64,000 bases of DNA from Zasmidium citrigriseum (Eukaryota > Ascomycota > Dothideomycetes > Mycosphaerellales > Mycosphaerellaceae), in NCBI GenBank assembly GCA_002786025.1, contig NHNW01000018.1, positions 558,001 to 622,000 of the forward strand, read 5' to 3'. The position numbers and the translations under genes are program-made. Shown here piece by piece: positions 32,967 to 42,190 of the stretch (the stretch's first letter is position 1; each line of letters starts with the position of its first letter). The notes under the pieces were generated by a model. It did not search any database, had not been told where the DNA came from, and worked only from the letters and a program-made list of their open reading frames with translations.

Positions 32967-34299
32967 ATGTCTGTCACTTCCTGGATCTGTTCATCATGTC
33001 TGCGCCGGCTTGCACAGCCGCTGCGACAGACCCTGCGACAGCATCAACGATGGCAAAGTACTGGTATGTTCAGTGGATCTATAAGGCAAGAGATTGGAAC
33101 TGACTTGAGGCACAGCATCGAACGGTAGCATCTCCCCTACGCTGCTCTCCAAAGCCCGATCAATCGCCACAGAATACACGACACTCAGCCAGAAGCTTGC
33201 GAACGATTTCGATGCGAGAGCTGCGAAACGACTAGGCGAGCTTTCCCGAACAGCCGATGCCGTGAAAGAGTATGACAAGGCACAATCAACATGGGATGAG
33301 CTGCAGTCTCTGCTCAAATCTCCAGACAAGGAGATTCAAGAGCTAGCGCAAGACGATGTCGAACCTACAAATCAGAGGTTCGAGAAGGCGGAGGAGGCTT
33401 TGAGGACAAGTCTTATACCCACACACCCATTCGCGCACATGCCCTGTCTTGTCGAGATCAGACCTGGCGCTGGAGGAGATGAAGCTTCTCTGTTTGCAGG
33501 AGATCTGCTGCGCATGTACGAGGCATATTGCGCAAAGAATGGACTTCGTACCTCGCTGCTGAAGCTTGAGACGTCGGATTTCAGTGCTTCTGGTAGCGGT
33601 ACAAGTGGCAGTTCTCATGTACAAGAAGCAGTCCTTGAAGTCGAGTCACCAGGCGCGTATGGGATGCTCCGCTGCGAGGCAGGTGTACACCGAGTACAAA
33701 GAGTGCCGGCGACAGAAAGCAAAGGTCGAACGCATACCAGTGCTGTGAGCGTGCTCGTGCTTCCATCTGTGTCCGAAGATTCTGGAGACATGGGAGAGAA
33801 CAGTTTCGACGATCCGAAGAGCGACTACTACGTGGATCCAAAGGAAGTCAGATCCGAAGTCTTTCGAGCAAGTGGTGCAGGAGGCCAGCATGTCAACAAA
33901 ACCGAGTCTGCAGTCCGACTGACACACGTACCCACCAACACCGTCGTGGCGATGCAGGAAACTCGCTCGCAAGTGAAGAATCGCGAGAAAGCTTGGCGTC
34001 TACTGCGTTCGCGTATTGCGCAGATGCGGCGGGAGGAGAGAGAAGAAGAGCTGATGCAAATGAGACGTATGGCAGGTGCTGGGAAGGTGGGGAGAGAAAA
34101 CAAGGTCAGAACGTACAACTGGGGACAGCAGCGTGTGAGCGATCATCGCAGTGGTCTTGATCTGAGAAATCTCGACGATGTCATGGATGGAGGCGATGCA
34201 CTGGAGACTGTCATGGAAAGCGTTCGCAGCTGGATGGCGGAGCAGGAGGTCTTGGGCCTGATTGCTGAAGAGGAGGTGAAGCAGAAGCAGAGCAAATGA
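32967..34299 (+). CDS. mrf1: mitochondrial peptide chain release factor 1
   Basis: Two exons (32967-33063 and 33116-34299) encode 426 residues. The protein ends translation at UAA/UAG codons in mitochondria by triggering peptidyl-tRNA hydrolysis. Seen: an N-terminal Arg-rich presequence (LRRLAQPLRQTLRQHQRW), the PCRF domain with EIRPGAGGDEASLFAGDLL, and the peptidyl hydrolysis domain with GAGGQHVNKTESAVRLTH (GGQ near residue 289). A codon-recognition region lies between, with ATESKGRTHTSAV. Length and order match fungal Mrf1. The phase-1 intron lies within the targeting region. Confidence 0.94.
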
Positions 34300-35748
34300 T
34301 CAATCACATGGACTTTCTGAGCTCGCGGAGCCGATCCATGGAGCCGGACGACGAGACAACAGCGTCTTCCTCCCCAGCACTGATAATGCGAGTCCACCGA
34401 GGTCGTCGAAGCTGAAAGGTGGACTTTCAAGCCTCTCATGCTGCTGAGGAGTATGGCAACAATGACAAAAGCCATGGCACGTCGTTGAGGCCTTGGGATC
34501 AAGACCAAGGACGAACATGCCCAGCCATTCCAGATATCGCTATCACTCGGTTTGTGTACTTCGGCCCCATCGTCAAGGTGGCTGTTCACAAGGCTGGAGA
34601 AGCCGTTCATTATAGCCGACTATCCCTGTCGAACGCAATGCTGGATGATGTTTGAGGCACATGTTACACAAGGATTTTGCCTGCAACTTACGCCATCACA
34701 CCTCTTTTTTCCGACCGCAGCTTGCTTTGGCCACGTTCCTGCACATCGAGGAGTTAATCACACTGGACTTTGCTGGTCCGCAAATGGCTCATGGTTGGGA
34801 AATCAAGGCATCAAGCTACGTCTCTCCATCGGACAGGCGGCCTTAGAACATTATCGCTTCCGATTTTTCACAAACACTTGATTCTCCGAATCGTTTCAAG
34901 ACAACATGCACGAATCTCAACAACAGCAGCAACCAGAAACAGCTGTTGGGGCCTAGAAGATTGGTCGTTCGTCATGACAGATACCCAACGTCAGCAACGC
35001 ACCGCAGCGACAAGAAGCGGCCGCATCCACACGACCGCACAATCGCCCAAAAGAGACCCACTCTGCCGTGGCATGGCTTGGAATAAGTCTTACTCACAGC
35101 CTGGAAGATAATGATGAAACAAGCCCTTGCACGATGCACGTTCGGACTTCCCAAAAGCCTGGTGCGTGGTGACTGGCGGGAATCTTTGGACGCACATACG
35201 GGGTTCTGCAGCTTTCTAGGCATGCAGGATTTTTCCTCACGTCAACGATGAAAAGTCCACTCAGGGCACACTGGATACAATGCACAGATTCTGAAACATA
35301 GTTCGATATGCGGAAGGCACGAGGTACGAATCGCGACGAAAGCCGCGTGCGCATCGGAGTGGTTTTCTTTGGGCCGGCTTTGCAGGACGCTGTCTTCTTT
35401 CCTTGGTTCCTGTCACTGGTGTCCACATCAGTGCGTCGATAAGTCTTTGGACATGCTGTTCAGCAGGCTGTTATCGCCAGCGAACGACTATCTTCATTGG
35501 ATTCATGGTCGTTGGTGTCTTGGATCCTGGGCGCCACGAGCTATGCGTGACGATTCCGACTGCTCGACGGACTTTGAGTGTAGGTCTGGATAGCAGGACT
35601 TGTATATCAATGCGGTGAGTTCGAATGGAGTCGGTCCTGGTTCTCGACCTACACCGACTTTGACTACCACTCTCCAGCCTACAGAGGCATTTCCCTTCCC
35701 CTTCCCTTTCATCGTTCGCTGGTCGACCCTTCGTATCTTTCCATCACC
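34300..35748. other. intergenic region, 1.4 kb
   Basis: 3' flank of the release-factor gene and promoter of the ferric reductase. Several 60-155-codon frames on both strands show no domain, signal peptide or consistent splice sites. A CT-rich stretch at 35680-35745 probably marks the reductase leader. Confidence 0.4.
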
Positions 35749-37540
35749 ATGGCCCACCCTCCTCCCGGCACCTCAGCACAAGATGCAGAACAAGTACTCC
35801 ACGCCCTCTTCGCAAAATGGCAAATCCTCAACGAAGTCACCGCCCAAATGTACGCCATGGCCATCGCCTCCTTCATCGCAATCTTCACCATAACCCACTG
35901 GACCGAACGCCTCTTCCTCAAAACTTCCAACAAACCAAGTACCCTCCGCTCAATAACTCGAAACATCACCCGTCCAATTCGACGCTTCCATCGACCGCGA
36001 GTCATCTTCGGCCTTACTGTCCATCCTAATCGATTGCACGTCGTCTTTGGATACATCGGCATGAACATTGTGATGGTTTTCCATGATCAGCCTGAGAAAG
36101 CTCCCATACAGACGATTCTTGCGAAGAGGCTGGGCTGGTTGGCGCTTTTGAATATGTGTCTGGCTGTGTTTCTTGGACTGAAGAATACGCCGCTTTCGCC
36201 GTTGACGGGGTACAGTTTTGAGGCTGTTAATGTGGTGCATCGGTGTTGTGGGTATTTGACTGTGTTGCTTGTTGTTTTGCATGCTATGTAAGATCAAACT
36301 TAAGACGATCGTTGCCTACATACTGACTTCTTCCAGAATATATGTCATCGGGCTCGCACATGCTGGAGCTTTGCACGAGGTGATGAGCGAATGGCACAAT
36401 ATAGCTGGCGGAGTGTCTGGTGTTTTCATGGTGCTCATCTTCGTCACTGCTCTTGGCTTTGTCCGGAAGAGACAATACGAGTTCTTCTATGCTATGCATC
36501 TGGCTTTGGTGGCAGGCATCCTTATCACGGGTAAGATCCAGCATCTCAAGAGATTGATGACACCCAGCTAACATACGACAGCTGGCCTCCACCGACCCGA
36601 CCTAACCCTCAAAGCAGCCATAATCACCATCATCGCCGCCAGCATCTGGATCGCCGACAAATCCCTCCGCCTCTCCCGCTGGATCTACTACAGCATCAAC
36701 AACTCCTGCACCCTCACCCCCCTCCCCGACGAAGGCATCCGAGTCATATTACGCCGCCCAATGCGCGCCCACCCAGGCTCCGTCGCTTTCCTCTGGATCC
36801 CAGCTATCCGCCTCTTCCAACGCCACCCCTTCACCCTGGTTCAAAGCGAGCCCCACGCAGAGTTCATCATCAAAGCCCGCGACGGCTTCACGAGAGACCT
36901 CTACATCGCCGCTTGCAAAGCCCCTGGCTTAAAACTCAGAGCTTCTCTCGAGGGACCTTATGGTAATGCCCCGGACCCTAATGACCACGACCGAGTGGTC
37001 TTCATCGCTGGCGGCAGCGGGATTACGTTCGCTATGAGCCAAGCGCTGGCCTGGGCTAAGAAACGTCGCACCCCGAAAGATAAAAGCAGTATGGATCTCA
37101 TTTGGACCGTCCGTCGAAGGGCGAATTTGGAGTGGTTTCGAGATGAACTTTCTGACCTCAAAGCTAACGATCGAGTAAATCTACAATTGTACGTCTCGGG
37201 TCCGAATCATGAGCAATACGTCACGGAGGAATTTGAGATGGCTGCTATGAGTGGAGATCCGGAGAAAGTTTCGAGCAAAGTCACCAGCAAGGAAACGGTG
37301 GATTCAGTGTCCTCTCGAAGATCTTCTTCCGAGTCGGCGCTGAGCTGGACGTATGTTGGACGGCCGGACGTCGAGATGATTGTCAAGTATGCTGTTCAGA
37401 GCCAGTCGTCGGATGGGAGGGTTCTGGTTACCGGGTGTGGGCCTGCGGAGCTTTTGACGGCGATTCGGTTGGCGGTTGCGGAGAATACTGTCAGGGATAA
37501 GCCGAGTATTGGGATGCATTTGGAGGAGTTTTCGTTCTAG
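35749..37540 (+). CDS. ferric reductase-like transmembrane oxidoreductase
   Basis: Three exons (35749-36287, 36337-36530, 36582-37540) encode 563 residues. Fungal ferric-chelate reductases pass electrons from NADPH through FAD and two haems to iron or copper outside the membrane. Seen: about six membrane segments in residues 30-260 with paired histidines in NVVHRCCGYLTVLLVVLHA and FFYAMHLALVAG, an FAD-binding HPFTL motif, the EGPYG loop, and the NADPH-binding block DRVVFIAGGSGITFAMSQA followed by a C-terminal VLVTGCGPAELL. Length is shorter than classic Fre1/Fre2 proteins (about 680-720) because the first extracellular segment is short and no signal peptide is present. Could act on metals or as a NOX-like enzyme; the reductase reading is preferred. 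Confidence 0.88.
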
Positions 37541-38397
37541 ATTATGGATGCATGGATGAAACACTGCCAATGACGAGGGAAATGATACAGATCGGTATGG
37601 TGGGTGATCGTATATCCTAATAAGACCTGGCCGAACTTAGTGAAGAGAACGAGAAGCAGCAGCAGCAGAACATCCAACAGACTCGTGAGAACTCAACAAG
37701 CAATTGAATTGCCCTGCAAAATAACCACGCCCCGACCGAGACTCGAACCTGGACCACACCAGCAAAACAGCAGAAAACCGAGAACTTGGGGACTTTGAGC
37801 GTGGGAAGATGTCTTGCGAGGTTGTTGTTGGGGGTTGTTGGGCTGTGTGCTTCTACTTTCACGTGGGACTGATTATTTCCGGCGCCGTGCCGAATGTCCG
37901 CCCGTCGTGGTACTTTCTGTATTACTCAAAAGCACAAACTCGCCAGACCACGAGCTGGTTGCACTTCTTGCTTATAGCATAGTTATCGCAAACGCTCTAC
38001 ATCAACTCTAATTGCACAGGTAGTAGAGCATAATTAATGTTATCTATCGCAAAGTGGATCACTTAGTCACCATTTCCCAGCTGATTGTATTGGATTTCTG
38101 AAGTTGTGGTGACATGGCAGAACCTCGGTCTCTCGCTACACAGGGCAGTCGTGGTCTTGGCGTTCATGTGATAGAGACGAGTCAAGTGAATGACTCGCAT
38201 GTTCTCAGCCGTTGTCCGGCTATCAAAGTGGCTTTTGCATACAGTCTGAGATACACATTGTGACAGTTGACCCATGTGCGAAACGCAAAGAACCGCAGCA
38301 AGGCTGTTGATATCAAGAACACGGACCTTTGCAAACTATCTATATTTTCATCAACTATCCATCCGCCCTGCCCACTAGATAATCCTCATGCAACCCA
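37541..38397. other. intergenic region between convergent genes, 0.85 kb
   Basis: No protein gene is supported. On the minus strand near 37739-37768 lies a tRNA T-arm-like sequence (GGTTCGAGTCTCGG) preceded by TTTTGCTGG. It resembles the 3' part of the repeat family at 40.5-41.7 kb, but no complete tRNA can be folded around it. Confidence 0.4.
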
Positions 38398-39458
38398 CTA
38401 CACACTATCAAAATCTCGTTCGGAAATCTTGTCGGGGTCATATGTCGACGTGCACGGACTTGATCGGCTACAGTAAGGTCCAAACCCCATTGCGGCGTCG
38501 AAGCTGATGGCATCACAAAAGCTTCCGTATTCGCAATCCAAATCATTGGAGCAAGTACCCGAGAGAGTATCGTAGGTACCGTTACTGCAATACGCATGCT
38601 CCCCATCACTGTCAGCATTGCAAAAGCATCCGTTCTCGCAGCCGCCCACATTCTGAGCGCCCCCGTCAGCGAAAGTAGCATTGCACGGGACCAGGCCGAG
38701 ATCTGGTAAAATCGACACGTCAGCTCAAAACGTCATTTTCATCAGGTTCTCTTTCCCAAGTAGCCGCCGATGGCCGCTATCGAGCCCGCGACTCAAGAGG
38801 CCAGCAGGGTCCTTGGCGGATTGACTGAAGACGCAAGGATGGAGCGATCGTTTCAGGCGTGTTGAACTGGCTGCTCGGATATCAAGCACATAACAGAGGG
38901 AGTACAATGGGAACAAGATGAAGATGTGAGGCATAGAGGTCGCCCACGACACATATCAGAAGCTATCACTCACCGGTGGCCGTAGCTGTGACCGTCGAGG
39001 TGGGTGTAGTCTCGATGCTAAAAGCAAAGGGGAGAAGGTCAGTAGATGTCTCAGAGATATTGCTGGATGGCTTGTGCCCTTGAGTTTACGTACCAAGCGC
39101 AAAAGGTACTTATGGCGCTCGCAACGGCACTCCTTGTGAACTTGCTTAGATTGCTGGAGCATCTGGCGTTATTGTTATTGTTGTTGTTGTTCTTATTCTG
39201 CGCCGCGTCTCGCTCTTGGTTGGCCATGTCGGCTGTGGGCATAGCATCCCGTCTCGTATTCTTAATAGTTGTTGTGGTTGTAACGGTGACTGTGGCGATG
39301 GGGTACTTGGATGAACAGTACTTCTGTGCTGGCGTGTAGGTAGCGAGGGCGGAGGAGAGGGCACTGTAAGGCTGCTTAGAGCAGGCCGGATTGGTTGCAG
39401 CGAAGCAGCTGGCGGTAGCCCAGGAAAGGACCAAGGCGGAGATGGTGCTTCTACGCAT
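38398..39458 (-). CDS. secreted protein with Asn-rich tract and Cys-rich C-terminal domain
   Basis: Three exons on the minus strand (39458-39094, 39017-38974, 38702-38398) encode 237 residues. The ATG at 39458 starts a signal peptide (MRRSTISALVLSWATASCFA). The N-terminal domain has a few cysteines and a Thr-rich stretch (TVTVTTTTT), followed by a run of eight Asn encoded by AAY triplets. The C-terminal exon carries about twelve cysteines in EGF-like spacing (GGCENGCFCNADSDGEHAYC, later CSNDLDCEYGSFCDA). Exon 2 has only 44 bases, and the second intron of 271 bases is long for this window. The mature protein is likely extracellular and disulfide-bonded. I do not recognise the family; a surface or effector-like protein is possible. 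Confidence 0.65.
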
Positions 39459-40486
39459 TCTGATGGTCTGCCTCCTCTTCTTGCCAGGTATTTGGTGTAG
39501 TCGTACTAGTGTGCCGTGGTCTCGAGCTATGTGCGCAGACTCGGCCTTATGTACTGCTTCGTGGAGGATTGTGGCGTCCTTGTCGATGTCCCGCCTACCT
39601 GCATAGTGGGCCATACAACGTCCTAACACGGCTTAGAGCGATTTTGTAGGCCGCTACTTGAAGTAAGGGCACCATATTGCACGCGGTCCAGGACTCCAGA
39701 TTGGATTGATGAGACAAAGGTCGTAGATCTGGTGATCGTCCCTGCGTCGGGAGCAGATAGAGTTCTCCTCCCAACTGCTATATTGGGAAGCATCAGGCGA
39801 ATGACTCGGGTCAAGGTCCTTATGAAGGTTGCGAGTGACCGACATCTGTCTTGTTCTTCTTCTACGTCCTTCATGGAATGTGACATGTTAGAGACTAGCA
39901 AGGCTGTGGTATCGTGGGATGCATGGCCTTTGCTGCAGTCAGGAAAGTTCAGGACAGAATTTCGTCCAGAGATCTGAAGCCTTGAGTGTCGACCGTCCTG
40001 AGGGCAAAGTCCTGCTCGCACCTGCCAAACCAAGCGAGCAAGACCTCTTCAACACTCGTCGCGGCAGAAGGGGCCCGCAACATGAAACGTGCATCGTTGA
40101 ATGTCAAGTGCTGCTATGTACGCATGAGCTTCAGTGCTATGACGGGTCGTTTCGCATAGCATCCGTCGACCGCCAGACAGTCTGTGCATGGTTACCTATT
40201 CAGAATCTCGCCTAGACATCACGAGACTCGTCATCCGAAGCATTCTCCTTGAGAGACCAGATCAAATAGTGCGAGATCGTAAGTATCAGAGACGACTCGC
40301 CAAAGAAAAAAAGAAAGAGATCCAGCATTTCCGTCCAAGAACAGAACGGATATAGTATGAAGCAAGGGAGAACTATCGAACATATTATGGGAAGCCGGCG
40401 ACTTATCAAACAAAATGAACGACTAAGAGAGCACCAGGTGTGGAAAAGAAATAAGAGACTTCTATTCGCCTTCGACCTCCCAGGCT
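39459..40486. other. gene-poor region, 1.0 kb
   Basis: 5' flank of the secreted protein gene. Scattered short frames have no features. At 40228-40250 the text CTCCTTGAGAGAC resembles the 5' block of the repeat family further on, perhaps a decayed copy. Confidence 0.35.
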
Positions 40487-40620
40487 GGTTCGAACCAGAG
40501 CCCAGTGGATGGCAAAAGGGAAGGAATCTGCAAGCAGATCGATCTCCGGAGAAATCTATGCCAAACGTATTGTTTTGATTGCAGTGGCTACTTCCCTGAG
40601 AAATGCAAGTTTCAAAATAC
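40487..40620 (-). repeat. Pol III-like repeat element, unit 1
   Basis: Read on the minus strand: TTTGAAACTTGCATTTCTC, the conserved block CAGGGAAGTAGC, then an AATCA element, about 70 variable bases, CTTCCCTTTTGC, and GGTTCGAACC at the end (40487-40496). The last is close to the RNA polymerase III B box (GGTTCGANTCC), and TAGC plus following bases resembles an A box. The AGGGAAG and CTTCCCT blocks can pair. The overlapping minus-strand frame of 191 codons is not convincing as a gene. Confidence 0.6.
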
Positions 40621-40821
40621 ACCATGTAGGTTTGAAGCACATCAAGCGGTGTCTCGAAACGACCTTCGGTGGCGATGTGCCTCAGGCAGCTGGAGATTCT
40701 CGATTCGTGGGCATTGGGGGCGTATAGAGAAATATCAAGCTGTTCAGCTTGATCGAGGAGGGTATTGAACAGAGCCATAGTTCTCAAAAAGAAGGGGGTA
40801 AAGATGCATGGAATCCAGCAA

Positions 40822-40961
40822 GGATCGAACGTGGAAGCAAAAGGGGAAGCGGCCGACCCGAAGGCAGGCCTTCAAAGTACTCCGAAGAGACTAAGCAAAA
40901 GCTCAGCTAATTTGATTCGTAGCTACTTCCCTGAGAGACACTTGGTTTGAAATGCATTATG
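40822..40961 (-). repeat. Pol III-like repeat element, unit 2
   Basis: Same order of blocks as unit 1: TTTCAAACCAAGTGTCTCT, CAGGGAAGTAGC, TACGAATCA, CTTCCCCTTTTGC and CGTTCGATCC. It shares TCTCTTCGGAG with unit 3 in the variable part, and the flank beyond the 5' block (ATGAATGTTGGGTGGG on the plus strand) is also related to that of unit 3. Translation in the frame open in unit 3 meets a stop here, so the conservation is not protein-driven. Confidence 0.6.
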
Positions 40962-41276
40962 AATGTTGGGTGGGTCGTCCGGCAGGCAGCAGGGCTGAGC
41001 TGACGATGACAAGGGAAGCGAGCGTCTGGCGGTGTTGGACCTGAGGTAGCTTGACGTACAAATTACACAATTCGAGTCAAGGCAGTCGCATTAGATCGAA
41101 CAGGGAGGCGAACGATCGATTTGAACGAAAAGAAGACAAGAAAGAAAAGGAAGGTCAAAAGCAAATGTTGCAGGCGAAGAAAGATCTCGACGATCGTATC
41201 GACAGGATCCCGATCGAGCGTTACAGCAAAAGTACGATGAAACAATTCCCCCAAGCAGAAAATTGTCAATCTTCGA

Positions 41277-41418
41277 GATTCGAACCAAGATCCAGCAAAA
41301 GGGAAGACAACGAGACCAAAGGCCAGGTCGAATTCTCCGAAGAGACTTAAGCACCCTAAGCTATTTTGTGATTCGTTGCTACTTCCCTGAGAGATGCACT
41401 TTTTCAAACGCTTTATGA
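41277..41418 (-). repeat. Pol III-like repeat element, unit 3
   Basis: Best-preserved copy. Minus-strand order: GTTTGAAAAAGTGCATCTCT, CAGGGAAGTAGC, AACGAATCA, TCTCTTCGGAG, CTTCCCTTTTGC, GGTTCGAATC. The B-box match is 10 of 11 including the next base. A run of four T follows about 15 bases after the B box. Confidence 0.62.
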
Positions 41419-41625
41419 GAGTTGGTGGGATGTGGTACGTTAGGCGGAACTTTCGAGGCGGTGACTCGAAAGGGGAGGGCGAGACGAGTGAGTCAGGCTG
41501 GGGTTCGGAGGCCTCAGGCAGCGATGAATGATGTGTCGACGGACTGGAAGATCATGGATTTGAAGTAACCTGAAGACTTTAGAGAAGATGGACAAAAAGG
41601 TAGCGTCGAAGACGATCGTAATATT

Positions 41626-41738
41626 GGGACTCGAACAAAAAGGGAAGTCCATCGCCCTTGCGAGAGACGGCTTGTGGTGTGCTAGCCACAAATTCCTCAC
41701 GAATTCGCTGATTGGATTGAGCTACTTCCCTGAAAAGC
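41626..41738 (-). repeat. Pol III-like repeat element, unit 4
   Basis: Order: CAGGGAAGTAGC directly followed by TCAATCCAATCAGC (strongly tRNA D-arm/A-box-like), then ACTTCCCTTTTTG and GTTCGAGTCCC. The spacer between the last two blocks is much shorter than in the other units. The 8-base complement AGGGAAGT/ACTTCCCT is perfect. A T5 run lies about 40 bases past the B box. Confidence 0.6.
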
Positions 41739-42190
41739 GATCGATTCTTTTCGGGATATATAGGTCCACTGTGTCTGTTAAGTGCTCGCAAAGCATGCCT
41801 CTTGAGGCAGGTCGCTCGAAAAGGGGCTGCCCGAGGGTGGATCACTCTCTCTTCGTCTTCGAGACTCCAGGCCCTTTTCTTCCTCGATCATGGCGGAAGA
41901 ATGAGTATGATCATAGCAGCGATCTCCTTGCTTTTGACGCCAACCTCTGAAGCTTCTTTAGCACCATGATTGCTTCATCAGAAGGGACGGTCTTCTCGTG
42001 GCCTCGATGTCAATGTCGGCCAGGCTCGGTGCAAGTTGAGGTCCGGCCGGAAATCCAGTTGACGGTGCTCTCTACTGCTGTTCATCTCCACCGATGGACA
42101 TTCTATGGTGGCCTCAGAGTTGTCGAGGGTCGTGAATCGCTGGCCGTTGTCTTCCTGCTCGCAAGTTGATCCATGCTGAACCCGAATCGC
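41739..42190. other. intergenic region after the repeat cluster
   Basis: 3' flank of the DHA1 transporter gene. No coding signal or repeat block is seen. Confidence 0.4.

Noticed and set aside
37686..37800. A tRNA gene on the minus strand
   Set aside because: A T-arm-like sequence is present, but the T stem has a mismatch and a wobble, and no acceptor, D-arm and anticodon arm can be placed at tRNA spacing.
38725..38952. Separate small protein with hydrophobic N-terminus on the minus strand
   Set aside because: It falls within the second intron of the secreted Cys-rich gene, and its text after the first 30 residues is not protein-like.
40212..40787. Minus-strand protein of 191 residues
   Set aside because: The frame crosses repeat unit 1, has no domain, and the homologous frame in other units contains stops.
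41063..41407. Minus-strand hydrophobic protein of 114 residues
   Set aside because: It overlaps repeat unit 3; the similarity to other units is at DNA level and is broken by stops in translation.
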